NCBI GenBank assembly: GCA_902459845.2
Contig: CABPSV020000600.1
Location: 1-12,513 of the forward strand
DNA: 12,513 bases
Direction: 5' to 3'
Origin: Hepatocystis sp. ex Piliocolobus tephrosceles
Lineage: Eukaryota; Apicomplexa; Aconoidasida; Haemosporida; Plasmodiidae
The notes under the pieces are model-generated. The model worked only from the letters and a program-made list of their open reading frames with translations, was not told where the DNA came from and ran no database searches. This document shows positions 1-9,010 of the stretch, piece by piece; the first letter of the stretch is position 1; each line of letters opens with the position of its first letter. Position numbers and translations under genes: made by a program.

Positions 1-73
<73 letters not shown>

Positions 74-100
74 GGTTTTTTTTTTTTTTTTTTTTTTTTT
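1..100. repeat. Poly(A) run followed by poly(T) run
   Basis: Bases 1-71 are an unbroken A run and 76-100 an unbroken T run, separated only by TAGG. Such runs are common in Plasmodium intergenic DNA. Their exact lengths are unreliable in most assemblies. No coding or regulatory role can be read from them. Confidence 0.9.
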
Positions 101-687
101 GTTACAAACTTATTATAGACATATTTTAAATTTAATGAAACGATTTGCAACATACAGTTTAAAAAACTATATTCATATACTTATAAAAAATATATATTTT
201 TTTTTCTAATTTTATAACATATAAAAAAAAAAAACCTTATATAAAAATAATAGAATATAAAAAAATATATTATTATTTGATTTAGTGTTTTCCTAACGTT
301 TTTTTATTAAGTCATAAGAGCTTTAAAGTATTATTTTTTTTATGACGTTACATACTATATATATATGTGTATGTCCTTAAGAACATACATACACGTGTTG
401 ACTTTGCACATATTTTAAACTGATTATATACATAGATTAAAATGTATAAGTAAAAATATTTAATAAAATAATGTACCAGTATATATATTTTTTTAAATAT
501 TTATATATATTTATATTTTTTCACTTATTTAATAAACATGTAAAAAAATGTAAATTGTAAGTTCCTATTTAATGAGTCTTTTTTTTTTTTTTTACCAACA
601 GAATAAAAAGAATGTGTTTGTTTATCTCGTTTTAGCAATAGAACACAGATACACATACATAAATATATGTATGTATGAATCACGTTA

Positions 688-719
<32 letters not shown>

Positions 720-765
720 TTGAAATATATTAAGATATTGTTTAGTATTACATTTTTTTATTATT
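101..765. other. Gene-less upstream region of the CS-domain gene
   Basis: I see no open frame or splice-linked exon here on either strand. The stretch contains A/T runs, a (TA)n microsatellite near 685-710, an imperfect palindrome around 371-390 and an ACACGTGT palindrome near 391-398. It is probably the 5' flank and promoter area of the gene starting at 766, but no specific promoter element can be assigned. Confidence 0.6.
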
Positions 766-1252
766 ATGAAAATGTTATTTACTTCTTTCAGTTTTATATT
801 TTTATCTATTATCACACTTAGTTCCCTAACCTTACAGTAAACATTTTTATGACTTCAAACTTTAATTATTTTTTCATATTATTTTTTTTTTTTTTTTGCT
901 TTTTTGATTGTTAACATTTAGTTGATGTAGTTTAATTACAAACAAAAAAAAAAAATTAAATTATAATAGACATTTCATATATTTCAAAACAGTTATACAT
1001 ATATTAGCAAAAAAATTATATAATAAAAATACCACCAAAGTTAATTTATTATGTATACATATACTTTTGTTGTGTTTATTTGTAGAAAGGTAATACCAAC
1101 TGTTCGTTGGGGGCAAAATTCGTATAAGCTTACATTAGTTGTTGTAATTCCATCATTAAAAAAGAACGATGTAAAATTTACAGAAAAGTAATGTTTAAAA
1201 TAAAAAAAATTATAAAATTCAAAATAGTATATGTTACGTTTTATTTGTATAC

Positions 1253-1285
<33 letters not shown>

Positions 1286-1463
1286 CTTTTTTATGTACAT
1301 AAAAAAACGTACTTACAGTGTGTACATGTTTAATCATGTATGTATGATACTTGGAAACAGTATTATACGCAACATATACATATTATTACCTTTGGAAAAG
1401 AAAAAAAAAATAAATACATATGTTAAAAAAATTATATCACAAAAGTGATTACTTTTACCTAGT

Positions 1464-1505
<42 letters not shown>

Positions 1506-1707
1506 GTCTTTCATAACATTTGTTCATTTTATATATTAATATGTTATTATTATATTATTATTATTTTTTTTTTTTTTTTAGTAACTTATATTTATCTGCT
1601 GTTGATGAAAAGGGGGAAGATATCAATCTAAATATAAATTTCCTAAGACCAATAAAACCAGAGGTGTTTATATATTAATGCAACAATACACGCAAATGAA
1701 CATAATC

Positions 1708-1739
<32 letters not shown>

Positions 1740-2392
1740 GTAGACATATTTAAATGTACAGTGAACTTATACGCTCTTTGGTTTTTTGTTTTTTTGTTGA
1801 TGTTGTACATATTTTCATATGATCACTCTCTACATTTTGAAACTTAATTATAGGATAGTACTTATAATGTTATAGAACGAGGTTTGAAATTAAAAATTGT
1901 AAAGCAAAATAAGGTTAGTTATACATGTTATTATAATATATTATACATCTTATATTGTTCACATATATATATATATATAAATGTTTTCTTATTTTTTTAA
2001 TTTAAATACTACAAACATTTTCGTTATTTTCTACACAAGGAACCATGTTGGAAACGTTTAACAAAAGAAGATGAAAAAATTAATTATCTTCTTAAAGACA
2101 AAACTATGGGTGATCCAAATGACTGTGAAGATGCCAAGTATCAATGGTTGCAAGATTATAAACTTTACATACGCAGAAAGAATCCAAAAAAAGAGGCAAT
2201 AAAAAAAAAAAGTGGACCAGTAGATGTAATATTTTATAATAAATAAAAGTAATATATAACGTTTATTTAAGTGTTTTTTATATGTTTTTTATATGTTTTT
2301 TTTTTTTTTACTACTCCTTTTATCATTATATGCAGAGTATACTTGAATCATTGAGCAACATCCACGGTAATTTTTCTATACATGAATATTAA
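766..2392 (+). CDS. Secretory CS-domain (p23/HACD3-like) protein, six exons
   Basis: I assembled exons 766-836, 1086-1187, 1582-1663, 1854-1913, 2040-2225 and 2336-2392. All introns are GT-AG with matching phases, giving 558 nt and 185 residues. Exon 1 encodes a hydrophobic signal sequence of about 23 residues (MKMLFTSFSFIFLSIITLSS) that ends just before the domain. Residues about 28-115 form a CS domain: P-x-V-x-W-x-Q at the first strand, then an IPSLKKNDVKFTE strand pair, and a PCWKRLTKED segment near 107-116 matching the conserved W-x-R-L-T-K of p23 and HACD3-type proteins. A lysine-rich tail follows and there is no KDEL-type end. CS domains usually bind Hsp90-class chaperones or serve as protein-interaction modules. 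The signal sequence implies the ER lumen or secretory route, which is my inference. The start is the first ATG in frame with a splice-compatible signal exon. Species-level orthology was not established. Confidence 0.87.
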
Positions 2393-2608
2393 ATAGAAAA
2401 AGGTAAAAAAAATAAAAAAAAATAAAAAAAATTACATATACATGTATATAAATATATAAGGTATGCTCCTAAGTTAGTATATATAAATACATCTCCATAG
2501 TGTTAATGGTTAAAATATATGTTTTGCGACATATTTTTATTAAAAATATTTTATATAATTTTTTACGACCTTTTTTTCATACATTCTTTTACATTTGTAA
2601 ACATTATT

Positions 2609-2643
<35 letters not shown>

Positions 2644-2960
2644 AACTTTTTTTTTTAAACTCTATTATAACGAAGAAGTTAAAAAACTATATTCTCACTT
2701 TTATAAAAAATATTGTACCATTATTTTCTAGAGGCCAAAAAAAAAAAAAGAATTATCAACCGTTTTATTCTTTCTTTCTTTTGTTTTTTTTTCGTACCAT
2801 ACTTTGATTTTTTTCCTTTTTTACACCTTTCTTCTTTTACTTTTTTTCGTATTTGCTATTTTCTATTTATTTTATAACGTTATATTTTATTTTTTTTACA
2901 TATAATAATAAAATATGATGCATAATATATAGCAATGTATAAACATAAACAGAAAAATAA
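2393..2960. other. Gene-less 3' flank of the CS-domain gene
   Basis: This stretch is dominated by T-rich and A-rich runs. An open frame around 2519-2731 on the + strand encodes almost only F, I, L and Y from T-runs and has no recognisable feature, so I do not treat it as a gene. I see nothing else here beyond low-complexity DNA. Confidence 0.6.
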
Positions 2961-2993
2961 ATGCGCTTAAGAAAAACAAATAAATAAAATAAC

Positions 2994-3021
2994 TATTTTA
3001 TTGTCATACAACAATAAAATA
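2994..3021. other. AT-rich hairpin, 11-bp stem, conserved in both copies
   Basis: TATTTTATTGT at 2994-3004 pairs perfectly with ACAATAAAATA at 3011-3021 across a 6-base loop. Copy B keeps the same stem at 5540-5550 and 5558-5568, with a 7-base loop. Bases differ in the loop while the stem is unchanged. Confidence 0.7.
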
Positions 3022-3081
3022 ATTGACAACTCTTTGAAATGGTTTACATCATAAGGAATAAAAAAAAAAAAATTAAATGTG

Positions 3082-3097
3082 AAACTCGTACGAGTTT
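3082..3097. other. 16-bp perfect palindrome
   Basis: AAACTCGTACGAGTTT is its own reverse complement. In copy B (5636-5649) the six-base arms AACTCG and CGAGTT are kept although the central TA has become TG. It is GC-rich for this DNA, which makes chance less likely. It may be a protein-binding site or an RNA stem. Confidence 0.7.
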
Positions 3098-3312
3098 AAT
3101 TTGAAAATGTAAATATGTGCTTTATTTACCTATTTTATTATTTTACTTTTTTTTTATTTTTTTATTTTTTGTGTGTTTACCGCATAAATATATATATATA
3201 TATATATATATATGCTTATATGTCTATATATGTGTATATCCATACGTGTTCATTTATTTGTATTTTTAACTATGTATAAAAACTTGAAGTAAAAAAAAAA
3301 AAAAAAAAAAAA

Positions 3313-3566
3313 GTGTCACACATGTTATACTTATGCACAACTGCTTATGCTCCCTTTTCACGTGGATTATATTTAACACGTTTAGCATAAAAAAAAAAAT
3401 ATAAAAAAATTTTATTATTGCTATATCATAAAATATAAAAAATAGCTCTGTTAAATATGCAAATTATAATGTTATGTTAATTTTTTTTTTTTTTTTTTTT
3501 ATGTATGCAAATAAAAATTATCTATATCTATATGCGTATTATTACACATACAATATAATGAAAAGT
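3313..3566. repeat. Duplicated intergenic element, copy A, second half
   Basis: This matches 6750-6998 in the same orientation. Shared blocks include CTTATGCTCCCTTTTCA with small differences, ATTTAACACGTTTAGCATAA, TATCATAAAATATAAAAAAT followed by AGCTCT, and a block ending near TTACACATACAATATAATGA. In copy A only about 22 A residues separate it from the first half. No open frame is present. Confidence 0.87.
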
Positions 3567-3861
3567 TTTCAGTTATTTAATATTTACAAAAATCTTAATT
3601 AATAAGTGAAAAAAAAAGGATGAAATAAAACATACGTCATTATATTTTTCATATACTTTTATTTTTTATTTTATTTTTTTTTTTTTTTTATACCATAAAA
3701 AATTTTACGAACAAAAAAAAAAAAAAAGAATTAATAATGTTTTAATGTATGTTACTAAAAAAATGCATTAAGGTGAACATATGTATTTATCTCTCCTCTC
3801 TCTCTCCATATATATATGTATGTGCGTGTATATAAGCACGTATACATATGTATAACAGTTT

Positions 3862-5179
3862 CTAAGCAGTAATATCTTCGACACATGATATTTTGATTAA
3901 TCTGTTGTAATAAAAAAAAATATCATCAATGTCATGGTCACTGTTATCTTTGAGAACAATATTGGAATAAAGTCGTCCAAAGTTTTTAAACATTTTTACA
4001 TTATTATTATATCTGTACTATGTTTTAAAAATTCTTTTTTTTTTTTTTTTTCATAAAAGTTTTTATACACTTTTAAATTTAAAAATTGGTAATTTTTATG
4101 TTCCTTTGAACATCCTTTATCTTTTATATTTTTAGTAATTTTAGAAAGGCAATTTAAAAAAAAAAAAAAAAAAAAAAAGTCCAAATATAATGCCTACAAT
4201 AATAGCTTTTTATATTGCCGCTAATATTTACATCAGACAATTGACTTGAATTATCAAGTATCTCTTTTTTCATATTATGCGGCAGGTAATAATAAAATGA
4301 CAAAATAAAACGCAAACATATACTAGTGAACGTATTCCTCAATATGTATAACAAAAAAAATAAAAAAAAAATAAAATAAATTACATGCTATATAATATAT
4401 CACACAAATGAACATATTTAGCTTACCGCACATGCTTCTTTATAAATCTTAGCACCAATATATTTTTCCACATAACATTCATCAATCATTTGTTTAAGAG
4501 CTTCTTTTAAAGACTCAAGCAAAATAGAATTTTCAAACTTATTCTCAATTCTTTCTTCTTCCTTTTTTTTTTTTTTTTTTTTTTTTGTAAATGTTCAGTT
4601 AAAGTTTTAAAATGTTAACTTTTGTTAAAAAATGTATTGACAAGCGCTTATTCGTATATTATTTTTGTTGTCATTCTCCTTTTTTGTCATTCTCCTTTTT
4701 TGTCATTCTCCTTTTTTGTCATTCTCCTTTTTTGTCATTGTTTTTTTTTTATCTTTTCTAATTGTAGTACCCTTATAAAATATTTTAAAAAAAAACACTA
4801 TATTATTTGATAAATGTTACTAAAATTTGTTATAGCACAGCTTCTTTTACTATAAATGTACAACGTATTAGATTATTGGGTTAGGGAGAACAATGAGTTG
4901 TAATTATAGCATTATTAAAAAAAAGTATAAAAAAAAACGAAGAAATGCTTAAGGTGCAAATAACAATTTATAGTTTATTTTTGTATATGGCTTTATGTAA
5001 TAACATAAATAAGCATATTAAAATTGAAACATACTTAAAAGTGTGTTACCAAAATTTTGAAATGATGATAAATGTGTAACGTTACAATTTTTTTTTGCGT
5101 AATTTAGCTAAAAATTTTGATATATTTTTATCTTTCAAAAGTGATACATAACTGTTTGTAAGAATTTTATTGCATGCAT
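3862..5179 (-). CDS. Unrecognised multi-exon gene or decayed gene
   Basis: Protein-like blocks run right to left. Block 5179-5086 (after AATAG, before GTAACG) reads ACNKILTNSYVSLLKDKN and onward to a basic end. Block 4561-4427 starts EEERIENKFENS, contains LKEALKQMIDECYVEKYIG and ends before a strong GTAAGC donor. Weaker coding is seen between about 4270 and 4050 (a stretch ILDNSSQLSDV, then KGCSKEHKNYQF). The last block, 4017-3862, follows an AG and encodes 51 residues ending FYYNRLIKISCVEDITA and a TAG stop. I recognise no domain family. Helical, charged composition is the only character visible. The joins between the middle blocks are not settled. No start ATG was found; a possible first exon lies around 5340-5430. 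Just 5' of the second block a 24-A run separates two frames, which suggests a frameshift or a homopolymer error. Confidence 0.45.
4671..4740. repeat. 16-bp tandem repeat, about 4.3 copies
   Basis: The unit TCATTCTCCTTTTTTG repeats four times without change and ends in a partial fifth copy. It lies between exon-like blocks of the minus-strand gene, probably in an intron. Sixteen bases is not a multiple of three, so it is unlikely to be coding. Confidence 0.85.
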
Positions 5180-5503
5180 CTATTTTTATGTGATTAAAAA
5201 AATAATACAATTATAAGAAAATGTAGTGCATTTTACTATATATGTATACTGATTGTTAATTTTTTTAATTTTATGAACATTTTATAAAAAAAGTGATTAT
5301 GTGCAATAACAAGCTTATTTTTTTTTTTTTTTTTTTTCCCGATGAAGACAAATAATAAACCAATTTGCATAACAAATATAATGTGTTACGGTATTCATAT
5401 TGACAATTATTGTATTATTTTTGAACATGGTACAATAATAATAGTACTTATCATTTTTGTATGTGTGTAAAGTGATAAAAAAAAAAAAAAAAAAAAAAAA
5501 AAA

Positions 5504-5981
5504 ATGCGCTTAGGAAAAAAGACAAATAAATAAAATAACTATTTTATTGTCATAAAAACAATAAAATAATTGACAACTCTTTGAATTGGTTTACATCATA
5601 AGGAATAAAAAAAAAAAACAAAAAATTAAATGTAAAACTCGTGCGAGTTCAATTTGAAAATGTAAACATGTGCTTTATTTACCTATTTATTTTATTATTT
5701 TACTTTTTTTTTTTGGGGTTTTTTTGGTTGTTCTTGTTTTTTCTTGTTTTTCTTGTTTTTTTGGTTTTTTTTAGTTTTTTTTGTTTTTTTGTTTTTTAGT
5801 TTTTTTGTTTTTTTGTTTTTTTGTTTTTTTGTTTTTTTGTTTTTTTGTTTTTTTGTTTTTTTGTGTGTATGTTTACCGCATAAATATACACATATATATA
5901 TATGCTTATATGTCTATATTTGTGTATATCCATACATGTTCATTTATTTGTATTTTTAACTATGTATAAAAATGTGAAGTA
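5504..5981. repeat. Duplicated intergenic element, copy B, first half
   Basis: This is the second copy of 2961-3291. It is longer because a T/G-rich microsatellite expanded inside it at about 5704-5862. The hairpin is at 5540-5568 and the AACTCG/CGAGTT arms at 5636-5649. The final block (TATTTTTAACTATGTATAAA, then GTGAAGTAAA) corresponds to copy A up to the A-run. Confidence 0.88.
5783..5862. repeat. GTTTTTTT microsatellite
   Basis: G followed by seven T repeats with a mostly 8-base period for about ten units, after an irregular T/G-rich lead-in from 5704. Open frames across it encode only F, C, V and L and are by-products of the repeat. Copy A has only a short T-rich tract here, so the expansion is specific to copy B. 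Confidence 0.85.
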
Positions 5982-6749
5982 AACAAAAAAACAAAACAAA
6001 ACAGAAAAATATCCAAAAAAATATATAATTATCTTAAACAAACCTGTTTTCAATTATTAAAAGAAGCATATGAAATGAAAAATTATAAAAAATAAAATAA
6101 AATAAAATAAAATAACTAATGAATATTTTGTTCTACGAAAAGAATTTTATAAAAAGAAAATAGAAAATGAAAACCTTTTGAAACATTTATTAAAATTTAA
6201 AATGTCTTACAAACGTAATTTAAAAAAAATTCCAAAAAAAAGAAAACAACAAATTAAAAAGTTACACAAAACGAACAAAGTATATAAAAAAAAAAAAATA
6301 AAAAAAAAAAAATTATATTTTTTAAAAAGCAAAAAGTGTATGTTCGTTTATACTTAAATAAGTTGCGATTATTACAGTCTAACGAATGTTTGTAACAGTA
6401 CTGCTGAAGTGTATATTTATTATAGGGAAAAAATATAAAGCTATACACATAGGACAAGTATATATAGTTCTGATAAAACAAGTACATATATATATATATT
6501 CACAGCTATAGCTATGATATAAAAATTGTAGTACATTCGAATAAACATGTATAGAGGTATACCATACATGACCATGTCAACATTTTCATTAAAATTTTAA
6601 AATAGTTACAATTTAAGTAAGGTTACAAAAACAAAATGATTCTCCACATATATATATATATGGATTGAGAGAGAGAGAGAGAAAATGGTACCATTTTTTT
6701 TTTTTTTTTTTATGTTTAGTTAACAGGATAAAAAAAGAAGAAAAAAAAA
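5982..6749. other. Extra segment splitting copy B
   Basis: About 770 bp sit between the two halves of copy B, where copy A has only an A-run. The edges are A-rich. On the + strand there are short open stretches with protein-like composition, for example YLKQTCFQLLKEAYEMKNYK near 6030-6090 and MSYKRNLKKIPKKRKQQIKK from 6202. No start, splice pattern or family supports a gene. A GA-repeat lies near 6668-6682. On the minus strand 6254-6487 is open but rich in F and Y from A-runs. Confidence 0.5.
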
Positions 6750-6998
6750 GTGCCACACATGTATACTTATGTACAACTGTTTATGCTCCCTTTTCATATG
6801 GATTACATTTAACACGTTTAGCATAAAAAAAGAAAATGTGAGAGAATACAAATTTAATTATTGTTATATCATAAAATATAAAAAATAGCTCTATTAAATA
6901 TGTAAATTATAATGTTGTTTTAAGTTAATTTTTTTTTTATTATATATACAAATATATATATATATACGTATTATTACACATACAATATAATGAAAAGT
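6750..6998. repeat. Duplicated intergenic element, copy B, second half
   Basis: This is the second copy of 3313-3566. It lies just beyond the 3' end of the Rad16-type fragment, as copy A lies beyond the 3' end of the other minus-strand gene. Differences from copy A are point changes and run-length changes, including an ATGTGAGAGAATAC stretch not found in copy A. Confidence 0.87.
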
Positions 6999-7036
6999 GT
7001 TTATTTATGTAATAATTAATAAAAGCTTAGCTTAAT

Positions 7037-7040
<4 letters not shown>

Positions 7041-7114
<74 letters not shown>
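7041..7114. repeat. 74-base poly(A) tract with one T
   Basis: Forty-three A, one T at 7084, then thirty A. This is the last very long homopolymer before the right-hand part of the window, where such runs are rare. It sits about 25 bases from the stop codon of the Rad16-type fragment. Confidence 0.9.
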
Positions 7115-7118
<4 letters not shown>

Positions 7119-7139
7119 TATTATTAAAAAAAATAAAGA

Positions 7140-8084
7140 TTAATTAAAAAAAAAATCTAAATCATTAGTTCTTAATGCTTGATTACTTATATCTTCATTG
7201 CCTATAGTACAATCAAATAATAGTTGTTTTTTTTTTTTTAATTGAGTAACTTTTTCTTCTATTGTATCTTTCATTATAAAATTTGTAACTTCAACGTCCT
7301 TATTTTGGCCAATGCGGTAAGCCCTCTGAATAGCTTGGGCTTCGACCGCAGGATTCCACCAAGGATCTACTATAATAATTCGATTGGCCACTTGAAGGTT
7401 TAATCCTTCAGCACCAGACTGCAGACTAATGAGTAAGACCTTTAGGTGGGAATCCATATTAAAATCAAATAAGACGTTGTTTCTGGAATTCAGTGACATA
7501 GAACCTAAAAATTTAGAACAAGCGATATCATGTTTTTGTAAATGGTACTGTAAAAGATTAATAGTCGCATAAAATTGTGAAAATATTATTATTTTATCTT
7601 GTGTTTGATTTATGATATTCTTTACACATTTGTATATAGCTTCAATTTTGTTACTACTTACGTAGTAATCAGTATTTATTCTATTTATAATATCTTTATT
7701 TATATATATTTCTTGATCGTTATATGAATGTATACTTGTATCATCATTAGTAGAATTGTCTTGTAAATCTAATAAATTAACTGTTATTGGAACAAAACAT
7801 GTTGGACAACCTATTGGATAACTGTTTACATTTTTATCTTTATTTAATAAATTTATATATTCGCTATCTTTCTTGTGTTTTTTAAATCTGATATGGGTAA
7901 TACTGTTAAAATTGTTTTTTCTTTTTTTATTTATTGTTTTATTTATTGGGTATTTAGTTAAATCAATTGTATCAGCATGAATGTTATCCACATCCTTTTG
8001 TTCAGTTGCACTAATAACGTTAATATAATTTCTATTATTATTATATGCGACTTGTGAAAAATCGTGACTATTAAATTTTTCCAT
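7140..8084 (-). pseudogene. Rad16/SNF2-type DNA repair helicase, C-terminal fragment
   Basis: The 314-residue frame is the last part of a Rad16-like (rhp16) SNF2 ATPase, a family acting in global-genome nucleotide excision repair in the nucleus. Residues 93-103 (CPTCFVPITVN) are the last cysteine pair of the RING finger. Residues 164-171 (KIIIFSQF) are helicase motif IV. Residues 217-230 (LLISLQSGAEGLNL) are motif V. Residues 240-260 cover DPWWNPAVEAQ and the motif VI segment AIQRAYRIGQ, with arginines 254 and 257 present; histidine is more usual where tyrosine 256 stands. The whole SNF2 N-terminal lobe with its ATP-binding motifs and the first RING cysteines are absent. A full family member exceeds 700 residues. 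In frame, a TGA lies about 40 bases upstream of the ATG, and the next gene starts within 200 bases. It is therefore a 5'-truncated copy. The first 90 residues are N/K-rich linker. Transcription and any dominant effect are unknown. Confidence 0.85.
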
Positions 8085-8263
8085 TTTTTTAAAGTTAGTC
8101 TCCCCATATGATGTTTTTTGTCATTAAAATTACAAAATAACTATTAGAAAGTTATCTATAATTTTTGCACATAATTTTTTTACATTTGTGAGTTAACAAA
8201 AAAAAATATTAATAGTAAAAATTTTTATTTTATGCGTACATATATATATATTATTTACTAACA

Positions 8264-9010
8264 TTGAAACTACAACAATTTCTGCTTTTTAATGCTTTAT
8301 TATATAGTAGTTGTGTGTTGACGTTTAAAACAAACGTCTCTTTTATACTTACTGAAACAAGTACATCCCCTAATGACAAAATAAGCGCTGAAGAAGTAAC
8401 AAATAGCAGCAGTATAAACGTGCTTTTTACGAATAAAAATGATTCTGAAGACGCATCTAAAAAAGTGTGTGCTTTGGAAAGGGACGTATCATTGATATAT
8501 TTTGTAAAAATGGAAAATTTAAATGAAAGTGTAAAAAAACAATTTATACGGCACGTTTTATTTGGTGAATCTATTAATAAAAAATATTAGGATAGGGAAA
8601 ATTCTATATTACTCGTGAATATTAAAACTTCAATTAAATGTTTATTACAAATAAACAATATTTTTTATGCTAAAAATAAAATTAATTCAATGGCGTATAG
8701 AATATTTCAACATACACTTGATTTTCATGTATTTTATAATAGAAATTTATCTTTAAATAATTTTATTTTAAAGGAATGGGAGGAAGCAATATTTTTGATA
8801 CAGCATATATTGCGTGCATTAAGTAATACGAATTTGAATATAAGAAATTATTATATAAGAATTAAGGACAGAATTCGTAGTGGTTGTGTAATTAAAGATA
8901 ACTTGGATGAAGAAAGAATTCATAATATTGCATGTAGAAGAATGCAATTTTTAAGTGACTTATTATTTATCGATTCGTCTGATTATAGCGATTTAGTACA
9001 AATTGAATAA
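8264..9010 (+). pseudogene. Secreted-type Plasmodium gene, ATG lost and one in-frame stop
   Basis: One reading frame runs through the interval, broken only by TAG at 8588-8590, giving 107 plus 140 codons. It starts with TTG, not ATG (KLQQFLLFNALLYSSCVLTF), and that N-terminus is hydrophobic like a signal peptide. The frame is open upstream to 8219 but has no ATG. An ATG at 8232 lies two bases out of frame across a (TA)n run. After a polar S/N/T-rich stretch the C-terminal 140 residues are helical and charged, with one tryptophan in LKEWEEAIFLIQHIL and an end in DSSDYSDLVQIE. The length and layout (signal, linker, helical domain) resemble PHIST/RAD-type exported proteins, but I cannot match conserved positions, and no PEXEL motif is visible. 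It is divergent from the Rad16 fragment with a 179-bp gap. Suppression or readthrough of TAG is possible but not shown. Confidence 0.6.

Larger units (their letters stand above)
2961..3291. repeat. Duplicated intergenic element, copy A, first half
   Basis: This segment matches 5504-5981 almost base for base outside its T-runs, in the same orientation. Shared landmarks in order are ATGCGCTTA, the 11-bp hairpin, GACAACTCTTTGAA, GGTTTACATCATAAGGAATA, the AACTCG/CGAGTT palindrome, GTGCTTTATTTACC, GCTTATATGTCTATAT and TATTTTTAACTATGTATAAA. Neither copy has a usable open frame. It lies beyond the 3' end of the minus-strand gene at 3862. It could be a spread intergenic repeat, a structured RNA or a remnant of a segmental duplication. 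Confidence 0.88.

Noticed and set aside
1041..1448. Open frames on both strands (98 and 85 codons)
   Set aside because: They overlap exon 2 and intron 2 of the CS-domain gene, and much of them comes from a (TA)n run encoding Y and I.
2519..2731. 70-codon + strand frame rich in F, I and L
   Set aside because: It is produced by T-runs, with no leader-plus-body structure, no splice support and no recognisable motif.
4622..4810. 62-codon + strand frame
   Set aside because: It reads through the 16-bp tandem repeat and T-runs and lies opposite the blocks of the minus-strand gene.
4878..4886. GGGTTAGGG, similar to telomere repeats
   Set aside because: A single short occurrence with no tandem array; Plasmodium telomeres use GGGTTYA in long arrays, so this is probably chance.
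4945..5079. 44-codon + strand frame with a signal-like start (MLKVQITIYSLFLYM)
   Set aside because: It lies between minus-strand exon blocks, has no body after the leader, and the opposite strand is equally open; not enough to call a gene.
5171..5178. TGCATGCA, a known ApiAP2-type binding motif
   Set aside because: It falls inside a likely coding block of the minus-strand gene and is a single copy, so I do not call it regulatory.
5744..5969. Two overlapping F/C/V/L-rich frames
   Set aside because: They are translations of the GTTTTTTT microsatellite inside copy B.
6254..6487. 77-codon minus-strand frame
   Set aside because: It is F/Y-rich from A-runs on the + strand, with no domain and no splice support.
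3790..6690. CT-repeat at about 3792-3807 and GA-repeat at about 6668-6682 as possible inverted copies
   Set aside because: Similarity is limited to the dinucleotide run and the adjoining TA repeat; flanks do not match.
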